A stretch of DNA of 64,000 bases from Rhodoblastus sp963748385 (GCA_963748385.1 CAVVIQ010000013.1:124001-188000); one strand, 5' to 3'. Numbered from the stretch's first letter, positions 45,117 through 55,528 are shown. Program-made: numbers and translations. The notes: generated by a model from the sequence alone, not told the origin.

Positions 45117-46064
45117 GTGAGCGTCGCATTTCTTTTTCCAGGGCAGGGTTCGCAGGCCGTCGGAATGGGCAAGGCGCTTTATGACGCCTTTCCGGCCTCG
45201 CGTGCGGTTTTCGACGAGGTGGACGCGGCGCTGGGCGAAAAGCTCTCGGCCCTGATGTTCGAGGGCGACGCCGCCCAACTGACCCTGACCGCCAACGCCC
45301 AACCGGCCTTGATGGCGGTGAGTCTTGCGGCCATGCGGGCGCTGGAGGCGGAAAAGGGCGTCGTTGTCGCTCGCGACGCCGCCTTCGTCGCCGGCCATTC
45401 GCTCGGCGAATATTCGGCTCTCGCCGCGGCGGGCGCCCTGACCGTCACTGACGCCGCGCGGCTCCTGCGCCTGCGCGGGCAGGCGATGCAGAAGGCGGTT
45501 CCGGTTGGCGAGGGGGCGATGGCCGCCTTGCTTGGAGCGGAACCTGCGCAAGCAACCAAAATCGCGATGGAGGCGGCGGCGGCCTCGGGCGGAAAGTGCG
45601 AAGTCGCCAATGACAATGGCGGCGGCCAGGTCGTGGTCTCGGGCGCGAAAAAAGCGGTCGATCTGGCGATCGAGATCGCCAGGGAGAATGGCGTGAAGCG
45701 GGCCATGCTGCTGCCGGTTTCGGCGCCCTTTCATTCCTCGCTGATGGCGCCGGCCGCCGAGGCGATGAAGGAGGCCCTCGCGAAGACCGCCATCAAGGCG
45801 CCGGTGGTTCCCGTAGTGGCCAATGTCACCGCCGCGCCGGCGCGCGACCCGGATGAAATTCGCCAATTGCTGGTCGCCCAGGTCTGCGGCGCGGTGCGCT
45901 GGCGCGAGTGCATGGGCTTCATGCACAGCCAGGGCGTCGATCTGTTCGTCGAAATCGGCGCCGGCAAGGTCCTGGCCGGGCTGGTCAAGCGCACGGCGGA
46001 AGGCGCGCGGTCGCTCAATGTCGGCGCGCCCGCCGAGGTCGAGAGTTTTTCCCTTAACGGGTAG
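45117..46064 (+). CDS. fabD: Malonyl-CoA:ACP transacylase
   Basis: FabD loads malonyl groups onto ACP. Catalytic Ser is in GHSLGEYSALAAAGAL, the N-terminal site is FLFPGQGSQAVGMG, the Arg is in RLRGQAMQKAVP and the His is in PVSAPFHSSLM. The 315-residue protein starts at GTG 45117, immediately before the conserved strand VAFLFPGQG; the longer upstream frame is unconserved. fabG starts 20 bases after its stop in the same operon. Confidence 0.96.
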   Translation: MSVAFLFPGQGSQAVGMGKALYDAFPASRAVFDEVDAALGEKLSALMFEGDAAQLTLTANAQPALMAVSLAAMRALEAEKGVVVARDAAFVAGHSLGEYSALAAAGALTVTDAARLLRLRGQAMQKAVPVGEGAMAALLGAEPAQATKIAMEAAAASGGKCEVANDNGGGQVVVSGAKKAVDLAIEIARENGVKRAMLLPVSAPFHSSLMAPAAEAMKEALAKTAIKAPVVPVVANVTAAPARDPDEIRQLLVAQVCGAVRWRECMGFMHSQGVDLFVEIGAGKVLAGLVKRTAEGARSLNVGAPAEVESFSLNG

Positions 46065-46084
46065 ATGTTTGCCTGGAGTCATTC

Positions 46085-46822
46085 ATGTTTGATCTGAACA
46101 ATCGCGTCGCGCTGGTCACCGGCGCCAGCGGCGGGCTCGGCTCCGCCATCGCCCGGGCGCTGCGCCGGCAGGGCGCCAGGGTCGTGCTGTCGGGCACCCG
46201 CCGCGAGGCGCTGGACGCGCTCGCCGCCGAACTGGGCGAGGGCGCCTTTGTCGCGCCCTGCAATCTTTCCGACAAGGAAGCGGTGGAAAAACTCGTTCCC
46301 GAAGCCGAGGCGCTGGCCGGGCCGCTCGACATCCTGGTCAACAACGCCGGCGTGACCCGCGACGGCCTGTTCATGCGGATGAAGGACGAGGACTGGGACA
46401 TGGTGCTGACCGTCAATCTGACGTCGGCCTTTCGCCTGTCGCGCGCCGCGCTCAAGGGCATGATGAAGCGCCGCCACGGCCGGATCATCAATATCACCTC
46501 GGTGGTCGGCGTCACCGGCAACGCCGGCCAGGGCAATTACGCCGCCTCCAAGGCGGGGCTGATCGGCATGAGCAAATCGCTCGCCGCCGAGGTCGCCTCG
46601 CGCAATGTCACGGTGAATTGCGTCGCCCCCGGCTTCATCGCCAGCCCGATGACCGATGGGCTGAACGACAAGCAGAGAGAGGCCATTCTGGCGACCGTTC
46701 CCGCCGGGCGTCTCGGCCGGGGCGACGATATCGGCGCGGCCTGCGTCTATCTGGCTAGTTCCGAAGCCGCCTACGTCACCGGCCAGACGCTGCATGTCAA
46801 CGGCGGAATGGCAATGATCTGA
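46085..46822 (+). CDS. fabG: 3-oxoacyl-ACP reductase
   Basis: This is the NADPH-dependent ketoreductase of type II fatty-acid synthesis. It has the SDR pattern: cofactor motif TGASGGLG, NNAG at ILVNNAGVTRDGL, catalytic Ser in IINITSVVGVTGNAGQGNY with Tyr/Lys in YAASKAG, and a C-terminal GGMAMI. It is 245 residues, standard for FabG. It lies second in the fab cluster, followed by acpP after about 210 bases. Confidence 0.97.
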   Translation: MFDLNNRVALVTGASGGLGSAIARALRRQGARVVLSGTRREALDALAAELGEGAFVAPCNLSDKEAVEKLVPEAEALAGPLDILVNNAGVTRDGLFMRMKDEDWDMVLTVNLTSAFRLSRAALKGMMKRRHGRIINITSVVGVTGNAGQGNYAASKAGLIGMSKSLAAEVASRNVTVNCVAPGFIASPMTDGLNDKQREAILATVPAGRLGRGDDIGAACVYLASSEAAYVTGQTLHVNGGMAMI

Positions 46823-46927
46823 GGGCTTTGCGGCCAAGGCCCGGAGCCGGCGGTTTTCGCCGCATATGGGCCTCGCAATCGTGATGGAAGTGTGTTAGCA
46901 AGCCTCGGTTTGTACGTTCCAACGTGG

Positions 46928-46955
46928 GAAATTTCGCTTCAGCGCCGAAATTTTC
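46928..46955. promoter_or_regulatory. Inverted repeat in the fabG-acpP gap
   Basis: GAAATTTCG (46928-46936) and CGAAATTTTC (46946-46955) form an 8-bp dyad with a 9-base spacer, about 80 bases before acpP. Because acpP normally has its own strong promoter, this may be a promoter-region element. No known operator was matched. Confidence 0.3.
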
Positions 46956-47036
46956 GCATCGCCGGATCCGTCACTCCCCGCGCGCCTTGGGCAAGGTTCA
47001 GGCGCGCCGTAAGTTCAAGATAACGAGGAAAACCAG

Positions 47037-47279
47037 ATGAGCGATGTCGCCGAGCGCGTGAAGAAGATTGTGGTCGAACATCTCGGCGTCGAACCTGACA
47101 AGGTGGTCGACAGCGCGAATTTCATCGACGACCTGGGCGCCGATTCGCTCGACACCGTCGAGCTGGTCATGGCCTTCGAGGAAGAATTCGGCGTGGAAAT
47201 TCCGGACGACGCGGCCGAGTCCATCGTGACCGTCGGCGACGCCGTGAAGTTCCTGGAAAAGGCGACGGCTCAGGGCTGA
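47037..47279 (+). CDS. acpP: Acyl carrier protein
   Basis: AcpP carries growing acyl chains on a phosphopantetheine arm attached to Ser37 in GADSLDTVELVMAFEEEFG. The protein is 80 residues and strongly acidic, typical of AcpP. A clear AACGAGGAAAACC ribosome site precedes the ATG. The 214-bp upstream gap likely holds a dedicated promoter for high expression. Confidence 0.98.
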   Translation: MSDVAERVKKIVVEHLGVEPDKVVDSANFIDDLGADSLDTVELVMAFEEEFGVEIPDDAAESIVTVGDAVKFLEKATAQG

Positions 47280-47443
47280 GCCGGCCGAGGACGGAAAATT
47301 TCGCGCGCGTTCGGCTGGGGTCGGGCGCGCGCGATTGACGTTACACGAAGCCGCTTCGCGCGGCTCGAACCGGATCGGCCGCGGCGGAGGCCTTCGCGCC
47401 CCGCGCGCGCCGATGTCGAAGGAAAAAAAGCGCGAGGGAGCCT

Positions 47444-48713
47444 ATGCGCAGGGTCGTCGTAACCGGATTGGGCATGGTGTCGCCGCTCGCCTGCGGCGTG
47501 GAGGAGACCTGGAAGCGCCTGCTGGCGGGCGAAAGCGGCGCGGGGCCGATCGAAGGCTTCGATGTTTCCGACATCCCCTGCAAGATCGCCATGCAGGTGC
47601 CGCGCAAGGGCAAGCCGGACAGCGCGCCGGACGCCTTCAATCCCGACGACTGGATGGAGCCCAAGGAGCAGCGCAAGGTCGACGATTTCATCATCTTTGG
47701 CGTCGCCGCCGCGACCCAGGCGCTCAAGGACGCCGATTGGGCGCCCGAAGACCTACGAGGACCAGATCGAGACGGGCGTCCTGATCGGCTCCGGCATCGG
47801 CGGCCTGGGCGGAATCTATGAAACTTCGATCACCATGCACGAAAAAGGCGCCCGGCGGGTGTCTCCCTTCTTCGTGCCGGGCCGGCTGATCAATCTCATC
47901 GGCGGCCAGGTCTCGATCATGCACGGGCTGAAAGGCCCGAACCACGCGGTGGTCACCGCCTGCTCGACCGGCACCCACGCCATCGGCGACGCGGCCCGCA
48001 TCATCGCGCTCGGCGACGCCGAAGTCATGGTGGCGGGCGGCGCGGAATCGGCTTGCAACCGCATCGGCATCGCGGGCTTCGCCGCCTGCAAGGCGCTGGC
48101 GACCGCCTATAACGACAGTCCCAAGGCGGCGTCGCGGCCCTACGACCGCGACCGCGACGGCTTCGTCATGGGCGAGGGCGGCGGCTGCGTCGTGCTGGAA
48201 TCGCTGGAGCACGCCGAGGCGCGCGGCGCCCGCATCTATGCCGAAATCATCGGCTATGGCATGTCGGGCGACGCTTACCACATCACCGCGCCCTCCGAGG
48301 ACGGCGACGGCGCCTATCGCTGCATGCGGGCGGCGCTCAAGCGCGCCGGAATCGCCGCCGCCGACATCGATTACGTCAACGCCCACGGCACCTCGACCAT
48401 GGCCGACGGCATCGAACTGCGGGCGGTCGAGCGGGTCGTGGGCAACGCCGCGAGCAAGATTTCGATGTCCTCGACCAAGAGTTCGGTTGGCCACCTGCTC
48501 GGCGCCGCCGGCGCTGTGGAGGCGATCTTCTCCATCCTCGCCCTGCGCGACCAGATCGCGCCGGCGACTCTCAATCTCGACAATCCGGACTTCGAAACCG
48601 CGATCGATCTCGTTCCGCACAAGGCGCGGAGCCGTGAAATCAACGTCGTTCTGTCCAATTCCTTCGGCTTCGGCGGCACCAACGCCTCGCTTGTCATGAG
48701 GCGCTTTCCCTGA
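47444..48713 (+). CDS. fabF: 3-oxoacyl-ACP synthase II (one frameshift)
   Basis: This is the elongating beta-ketoacyl-ACP synthase. The N-terminus is RRVVVTGLGMVSPLACG; the catalytic triad is seen as Cys in VVTACSTGTHAIGDA, His in YVNAHGTSTMADG and His in KSSVGHLLGAAGAVEA. The C-terminal SNSFGFGGTNASLVMRRF is intact. The frame shifts near 47752 (WAPED joins YEDQIETGVLIGSG), fixed by removing one C of GACCTAC, giving about 422 residues. As fabF is normally needed, a sequence error is likely. mltG follows. Confidence 0.94.
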
Positions 48714-48790
48714 CCGATCCCGATTTCGCCATAAATTCCGGCAAACTGCCGGTAAGTTTCGCCGCAGGGGCGGCAGAGCGCGAGGCGCAT

Positions 48791-50644
48791 ATGACGGACC
48801 AACCGCGCGGAGCCGGGCCGGCTGGCGGCGAAAGGCCTCAATCGGCGCATCCGGGCGAGTCCGGGGCGAGCCTTTACGGCCGGCGCAGCGGTTCGGATTG
48901 GTCGGGCGGGGCCGCCCCGCCGCCGGAGAAGAAGCGCGGGCCGTCGCGGCTCGGCATGATGTCAGGCTTCCTGTCCTTCCTGCTCGCTGTGGCCCTTCTC
49001 GCCGGCGTCGCCGTGGTGCTGGCCGACCGGGCGGCGCGCGCTCCCGGCCCGCTTTCGACCGACAAGGTGGTGTACATCCAGCAGGGTTCGGATTCCGACG
49101 AGATCATCGACGAATTGCAGACTCAGGGCGTCATCGAATCGCCGCTGCTGTTCAGGATCGCTCTGCTGGCCGAAGGCGCCCGCTCGCGGCTGAAGGCCGG
49201 CGAATATCTGTTCAAACAGGGCGTCTCGGCGCAGGGCGTGATCGACCTCATGGTCTCGGGCAAGGCAATCCTTCATGCGATCACCATTCCCGAGGGCCTG
49301 ACCAGCGACGAGGTGGTCCAGCGCCTGCTCCAGGACGACCTCCTGGTCGGCGACATCCGCGAAATTCCACGCGAAGGCGCGCTGCTGCCGGAGACCTACA
49401 AGTTCCATCGCGGCGACCGGCGCGACAAGATTTTGAAAAAAATGGAGCGCGATCAGAAACAGCTGGTCGATTCGGTCTGGGGAGGCCGCGCTTCCGATCT
49501 GCCGCTGGCCTCGCCCTTTGAAATGGTCACCCTGGCCTCGATCGTCGAAAAGGAGACCGGCAAGCCGGACGAGCGCCCGATGGTCGCTGCGGTCTTCTTG
49601 AACCGGCTGCGCAAACACATGCGCCTGCAATCCGATCCGACCATCATTTACGGGCTGGCGGGCGGCAAAGGCTCGCTCGGCCGTCCGCTGACCCATGCCG
49701 ACGTCGAATCCCAGACCGCTTACAACACCTATGTGATCGACGGCCTGCCGCCAGGGCCGATCGCCAACCCCGGCCGCGCCTCGCTGGAGGCGGTCGCCAA
49801 TCCGGCTCCGACCAAAGACCTCTATTTCGTCGCCGACGGGACGGGCGGCCATGTGTTCTCGGAGACGCTCGGCGAACACAACCGCAATGTCCAGCATCTG
49901 CGCGAGATCGAGCAGAACAACAAGGCCGGCCCGCCAGCGGCGCCGGGAGCGCCAGCCGCGCCGGCCGCTCCGGCCGGACATGACGATCACAGCGAAATCG
50001 CGCCGGCGCCCAATTTCGGCGCGGCCCCGAGCGGGCCGGAATTTTTCGCCCGCCACGATCCCGCGCCGCCGCCGCCGAGCCTCGATCCCGATCCAAGAAT
50101 GGTCGCATTGGTCGCCCCGCTGATGCCAGGGGCGCCGCCGCCGCCGCATCGCCTCGCCGATCTCGATCGGGACCGCGCGGGAGCGACGGCTACGCCGGAA
50201 TTCGCCGCCCTGGGCGACATGGAAATGGCCGGGATCACCAAGGCGGAAAACGAACTCGACGGCCCCGTGGACGACCCGGCGCCGGAGACGCGGGCGGGAG
50301 CGGCCGCCGCGCCCGGCGATCTCGACGGGCCGGCCGAGCCGGTCCAGACCAGCGGCGTTGGGAGCGCCTTGAGCTACGCCGGAGGAATCGTCAACGCCGC
50401 GCCCAACGGCAAGGCGCGCATCTACGACGCGGCCGCGGGGACGGCGCTCGATCCCCTGCTCGAGAAGAACTGGGATCTCAACAACGCGCAGACGGTTGAT
50501 CTTCCCGAGCCGAAGGCGCGCGCGGAACAGCCCGGAACAGCGACGAAAAAGGCGGCCAGGGCCAAAACCAGGCGCCATGCTCCAGCTCAATCCCAGACCC
50601 AGTCCCAGCCGCAATCCCAGGCCCGGGCTCAGTCGCCGAATTAG
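48791..50644 (+). CDS. mltG: Endolytic peptidoglycan transglycosylase MltG with long C-terminal extension
   Basis: MltG cleaves nascent glycan strands at the inner membrane. One TM helix (MSGFLSFLLAVALLAGVAVV) precedes a LysM-like part and the catalytic YceG domain, with Glu in TLASIVEKETGKPDERP and the motifs FLNRLRKHMRLQSDPTI and GLPPGPIANPGRASLEA. The domain ends near residue 380. About 230 residues of Pro/Ala-rich and acidic, low-complexity sequence follow, ending in SQ repeats. Such extensions are seen in Rhizobiales MltG, but this one is long. The position after fabF is standard. Confidence 0.93.
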   Translation: MTDQPRGAGPAGGERPQSAHPGESGASLYGRRSGSDWSGGAAPPPEKKRGPSRLGMMSGFLSFLLAVALLAGVAVVLADRAARAPGPLSTDKVVYIQQGSDSDEIIDELQTQGVIESPLLFRIALLAEGARSRLKAGEYLFKQGVSAQGVIDLMVSGKAILHAITIPEGLTSDEVVQRLLQDDLLVGDIREIPREGALLPETYKFHRGDRRDKILKKMERDQKQLVDSVWGGRASDLPLASPFEMVTLASIVEKETGKPDERPMVAAVFLNRLRKHMRLQSDPTIIYGLAGGKGSLGRPLTHADVESQTAYNTYVIDGLPPGPIANPGRASLEAVANPAPTKDLYFVADGTGGHVFSETLGEHNRNVQHLREIEQNNKAGPPAAPGAPAAPAAPAGHDDHSEIAPAPNFGAAPSGPEFFARHDPAPPPPSLDPDPRMVALVAPLMPGAPPPPHRLADLDRDRAGATATPEFAALGDMEMAGITKAENELDGPVDDPAPETRAGAAAAPGDLDGPAEPVQTSGVGSALSYAGGIVNAAPNGKARIYDAAAGTALDPLLEKNWDLNNAQTVDLPEPKARAEQPGTATKKAARAKTRRHAPAQSQTQSQPQSQARAQSPN

Positions 50645-50733
50645 CCGCGCCTTAGGCCGCGAATCCTGTTATAGGCGGCGAATCGCCATTTGAGCCGGAC
50701 GGGCGTTCCCTTGCCGGCCAAGGGGATTTTGGC

Positions 50734-51618
50734 ATGACCATTTCGAGCATGACGGGTTTCGCGCGCGAGGCGGGCTTTACCGCGCCCTATCGGTGGAGCT
50801 GGGAAATCAAGACGGTGAATTCGAAGGGGCTCGATCTGCGCCTTCGCCTGCCGCCGGGCTTCGATTCCCTCGAAAAGCCGGTCCGCGCCGCGATTTCCGA
50901 CGCGCTGTCGCGCGGCGCCTGCTACGCCAGTCTGGCGGTGACCCGCGAGGTTTCAACCGTCTCGGCGCGGCTCAACCGGGATCTTCTCGCTCAGTTGATG
51001 GAGGCTCTCGCCACCCTTGGCCGGCCGGACCATATCGCGCCGGCAAGTCTCGACGGCCTGCTCAATGTGCGCGGCGTGATCGAGACGGTCGAGGTCGAGG
51101 AGGACGAGGCCGAACGCGAGGCGGCGCAGGAAAATATTCTCAAAGGCCTGCGCTCCGCCCTGAGCCAGCTCGCCGCGATGCGCGCGGGCGAGGGGGCGGC
51201 GCTGGCGGCGGCGATTCATCTGAGGCTCGATCGCATCGGCGATCTCGCCAGGGCCGCCGACACATGCCCGGCGCGCCATCCGGACGCCGTGCGTGAAAAG
51301 CTGCGCGCGGCGATCGCCCTGGTCATGGAAAACGGCCGCCTCGACGAGAACCGGATGCATCAGGAGGCGATTCTCATGGCGGCCAGGGCCGACATCCGCG
51401 AGGAACTGGACCGCCTCTACGCCCATGTCACGGCGGCGCGCAAGCTGCTCGCCGACGGCGGCCCGGTCGGCCGCAGGCTCGATTTCCTCGCCCAGGAATT
51501 CGGCCGCGAGACCAACACGCTCTGCGCCAAATCGAACGACGCCGCCTTGACGGCGATCGGGCTTGAAATGAAGGTCGAAGTCGAGCAATTGCGCGAGCAG
51601 GCGCAGAACATCGAGTAG
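50734..51618 (+). CDS. yicC: YicC family endoribonuclease-like protein
   Basis: A 294-residue YicC/YloC protein. The E. coli member is reported to act as an endoribonuclease. The N-terminal SSMTGFAREAG, WEIKTVNSKGLDLRLRLPPG, and the C-terminal HVTAARKLLADGGPVGRRLD, FLAQEFGRETNTLCAKSND and MKVEVEQLREQAQNIE are diagnostic. It is followed after 8 bases by gmk, the usual pair. Confidence 0.95.
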   Translation: MTISSMTGFAREAGFTAPYRWSWEIKTVNSKGLDLRLRLPPGFDSLEKPVRAAISDALSRGACYASLAVTREVSTVSARLNRDLLAQLMEALATLGRPDHIAPASLDGLLNVRGVIETVEVEEDEAEREAAQENILKGLRSALSQLAAMRAGEGAALAAAIHLRLDRIGDLARAADTCPARHPDAVREKLRAAIALVMENGRLDENRMHQEAILMAARADIREELDRLYAHVTAARKLLADGGPVGRRLDFLAQEFGRETNTLCAKSNDAALTAIGLEMKVEVEQLREQAQNIE

Positions 51619-51626
51619 AAACGCAC

Positions 51627-52346
51627 ATGGAACAGGCGAGCCGCCGGGGGCTGATTCTCGTTCTTTCCTCGCCTTCGGGGGCGGGCAAGACCACGCTGAC
51701 GCGCATGCTGCTCCAGAAAAAGGAGCTGGACCTGACCCTGTCCATTTCGCTGACCACGCGCAAGAGGCGCTCCAGCGAAGCCGACGGCATCCATTACCAT
51801 TTCACCGACCACGCCGAATTCGTGCGGCGGCGCGACGCCGGCGAATTGCTGGAGCACGCCGAAGTCCACGGCAATTTCTACGGCACGCCGCGCGGGCCGG
51901 TCGAGGCGCTCCTGGAAAAGGGCCGCGACGTCCTGTTCGACATCGACTACCAGGGCGCGCGGCAGGTGCGCGAGAAAACGCCGCGCGACATCGTCACCAT
52001 TTTCATCCTGCCGCCCTCGATGCGCGAATTGCGGGCGCGGCTGGAGCGCCGCGCCGAGGACAGCCAGGAGGTCATCCTGAAGAGGCTCGACAACGCCCGG
52101 CACGAGATCGGCCGCTGGGCCGAATATGACTATGTTCTGGTCAACGACGACATCCAGAAGACGTTCGACGACCTGCTGGCGATCGTGCGCGCCGAGCGCC
52201 TGCGCCGCCCGCGCGTCGCCGCGAGCATGGAGAATTTCGTCGTCAGCCTGTTGCGGGAATTGGCTCATCGCGTGGGGCGACGTCCCCTTGTGCGGAGTGT
52301 CAAATTCCGCAGTATACTGGCAGGGAAATTGAACGGTGAAGCGTGA
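51627..52346 (+). CDS. gmk: Guanylate kinase with unusual C-terminal tail
   Basis: Gmk phosphorylates GMP to GDP. The P-loop is SSPSGAGKTT (about 14-23), the GMP-binding region is SLTTRKRRSSEADGIHYHF, and DIDYQGARQVREK follows; the lid and core are complete up to MENFVVSLLREL. Family members usually stop about here, but this protein continues about 26 residues (HRVGRRPLVRSVKFRSILAG) to a stop that overlaps the DpnI-like start (GTGA). The tail is encoded by DNA that also carries an inverted repeat and a promoter-like element, so the islet probably replaced the original stop. Confidence 0.95.
   Translation: MEQASRRGLILVLSSPSGAGKTTLTRMLLQKKELDLTLSISLTTRKRRSSEADGIHYHFTDHAEFVRRRDAGELLEHAEVHGNFYGTPRGPVEALLEKGRDVLFDIDYQGARQVREKTPRDIVTIFILPPSMRELRARLERRAEDSQEVILKRLDNARHEIGRWAEYDYVLVNDDIQKTFDDLLAIVRAERLRRPRVAASMENFVVSLLRELAHRVGRRPLVRSVKFRSILAGKLNGEA
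52291..52318 (+). promoter_or_regulatory. Inverted repeat and -10-like box before the DpnI-family gene
   Basis: TGCGGA (52291-52296) and TCCGCA (52306-52311) form a perfect 6-bp dyad with a 9-base spacer, and TATACT (52313-52318) follows directly. It lies inside the gmk tail, about 25 bases before the restriction gene's GTG. It looks like an operator overlapping a promoter, which would allow expression independent of gmk. Confidence 0.5.
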
Positions 52347-53122
52347 AACTCGGCTTTGAAGTATCGGAAAGGCAGTATGACAGTGGCTCCCAGCAGGCGC
52401 GCGTGTGGACAGAGCGCTGGGTTGCTGACTGGAGGTATTGTCCAAATTGCGGCGCGACATGCTTAAAGCAGTTTACGGCAAATAATCCTGTTGCTGATTT
52501 CTTTTGCGCGTCATGCTCCGATCAGTTTGAGGTCAAGAGTAAAAACGCCAGCAGCTTCGGGAGAAGCGTTGTAGACGGCGCTTACGAAAGGAAGATCGAG
52601 CGTCTGGAATCAAGAACAAATCCTAATCTTATTTTGCTGGGTTATAGCAAGGCTGACCGGAAAGTCAGGAGTGTCTTTGTCGTACCGAAACACTTTTTCG
52701 TGACGGATATCATCCAGAAGCGGAAGCCTCTTGCTTCGACGGCACGCCGCGCCGGCTGGATCGGCTCGAATATACTCCTGAGCAAAGTACCGGAGTCCGG
52801 TCGCATCTTCATCGTTCGCGATGGATTGCAGGAGGCGAAAGATGTCGTCCTGGCGAAATGGCGACAAACACTATTTCTCCGCACAGCCAGTAGCGAGGCG
52901 CGCGGTTGGCTCATCGACGTCATGAAGGCAGTTGACGCCATAGGAAACCGGGAGTTTACCCTGGAAGACGTTTATGCTTTTGAACCGCGTTTGAGGGCAG
53001 CTTATCCGAACAACAACAACATCCGGCCGAAGATTCGGCAGCAACTCCAGGTTCTCCGCGACAATGGCTATTTGGAGTTTCGTGGCCGCGGTCTTTACCG
53101 CCTTCGAGCGGGAGCTTCTTGA
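52343..53122 (+). CDS. DpnI-family methyl-directed restriction endonuclease
   Basis: A 259-residue homologue of DpnI / Dam-replacing protein, enzymes that cut GATC only when the adenine is methylated. The catalytic domain has a Cys4 zinc site (YCPNCG at Cys33/Cys36, FFCASC at Cys55/Cys58) and a PD-(D/E)XK centre Asp52, Glu63, Lys65 in PVADF and FEVKSK. Next come LASTARRAGWIGSNILLSKVP and GRIFIVRDG. The C-terminal winged-helix reader (FTLEDVYAFEPRLR, IRQQLQVLRDNGYLEFRGRG) is complete. The GTG start overlaps the gmk stop. Lower GC than flanking genes suggests transfer. No methylase is adjacent, as expected for a methyl-dependent enzyme. Function in vivo is inferred. Confidence 0.93.
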   Translation: MKLGFEVSERQYDSGSQQARVWTERWVADWRYCPNCGATCLKQFTANNPVADFFCASCSDQFEVKSKNASSFGRSVVDGAYERKIERLESRTNPNLILLGYSKADRKVRSVFVVPKHFFVTDIIQKRKPLASTARRAGWIGSNILLSKVPESGRIFIVRDGLQEAKDVVLAKWRQTLFLRTASSEARGWLIDVMKAVDAIGNREFTLEDVYAFEPRLRAAYPNNNNIRPKIRQQLQVLRDNGYLEFRGRGLYRLRAGAS

Positions 53123-53123
53123 G

Positions 53124-53375
53124 ATGGCTTGGTTCATCAATCAATACCACTGCGGCGATTGTGGGACAGAATGGGAAGATGAATGGTCTTGCTGCTGCGA
53201 TGACGAGTGCCCAGCTTGCGGGTCCGGCGATTGGTCGCCTGTGGTAAGCCAAGACCTGACGGAGACCAGCGAGGACACGGGTGACACTCTCATCCTATAC
53301 CGATCGCCCGATGATGCCGACGACAGTCCGAAATACAGGGAGGTCGCTCGCTTTCCTTATCGGGAATTACGGTGA
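53124..53375 (+). CDS. Small zinc-ribbon protein downstream of the DpnI-family gene
   Basis: An 83-residue acidic protein with cysteine knuckles YHCGDCGTEW and CCCDDECPACG, a likely zinc ribbon, followed by an acidic C-terminal half (DDADDSPKYREVARF). The ATG at 53124 starts one base after the DpnI-like stop, with GGGAG upstream, so the two are co-transcribed. Similar orphan zinc-ribbon proteins occur in accessory DNA with no assigned role. It could be a partner or modulator of the nuclease, which is inference from linkage only. Confidence 0.7.
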   Translation: MAWFINQYHCGDCGTEWEDEWSCCCDDECPACGSGDWSPVVSQDLTETSEDTGDTLILYRSPDDADDSPKYREVARFPYRELR

Positions 53376-53442
53376 CGCACCCGTAAATCCCACAATTCTT
53401 AACGCCCGTCGCGGCGGAAACGGATCGGGGTGCGGTCGTCGT

Positions 53443-53796
53443 TCACGCCGCATCGGGCTTGCGCGGGCGGCCGCCTTTTTTCCCATTGGCGCGCGAGGCG
53501 GCGGTTTTGGCCTGGCTGCGCGCGCGTCCGCCTTTGGCGCCGAGCTGACGCGCCATCCAGTTCTTGGAGCCCATAACCCCTTGCAGCAGCGCCGGGATAT
53601 AAACGTCTGCGTCGAGCCTCGGCCAATGCAGGCCCAGGCCGGACGGGCTTATTTCGATTTCGGCGAGGTTTTGGGGCGAGGCGCCGGCAAGACCTTCGGC
53701 CAGTTCCGCGGGAAAGGCCAATTGGATTCCGGTGTTCAGGTTCACGACAATCCGGAAGCTGCGGCGGTCGGAATAAGCCTGAGCGCCGGGGCGCAT
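53443..53796 (-). CDS. DUF2442 domain protein with basic C-terminal tail
   Basis: A 117-residue protein. The first ~75 residues fit DUF2442 (VVNLNTGIQLAFPAELAEGL, then IEISPSGLGLHWPRLDADVYIP). The last ~35 residues are Lys/Arg/Ala-rich (LGAKGGRARSQAKTAASRA, NGKKGGRPRKPD), with GRPRK resembling an AT-hook DNA-binding motif. DUF2442 proteins are often next to DUF4160 partners in putative toxin-antitoxin pairs, but no partner is found here. Convergent with the zinc-ribbon gene. Confidence 0.75.
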   Translation of the reverse strand: MRPGAQAYSDRRSFRIVVNLNTGIQLAFPAELAEGLAGASPQNLAEIEISPSGLGLHWPRLDADVYIPALLQGVMGSKNWMARQLGAKGGRARSQAKTAASRANGKKGGRPRKPDAA

Positions 53797-53919
53797 TAGC
53801 CGAAGGATTTCATCGCTTCGTCATCTGGCGGGTTCCGGCCTCCGCGAAAGCCATGCTAAACCCGCTCGACATCTTGCCGCGGGGCCGAAAGAACTCCGCC
53901 AGCGAAGCGGGAAACACCC

Positions 53920-55455
<1,536 letters not shown>

Positions 55456-55487
55456 ATGGAAGGTTAATTCGTCTTCCTGTTGAATTG

Positions 55488-55528
55488 AAAGGCCTTTCGC
55501 CCTGCGCGAGAGGCCTTTGTCTTTTTTT
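55488..55528 (+). terminator. Intrinsic terminator of pccB
   Basis: AAAGGCCT (55488-55495) pairs with AGGCCTTT (55511-55518), with additional inner TCGC/GCGA pairing, followed by GTCTTTTTTT. It lies about 33 bases after the pccB stop. Confidence 0.9.
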
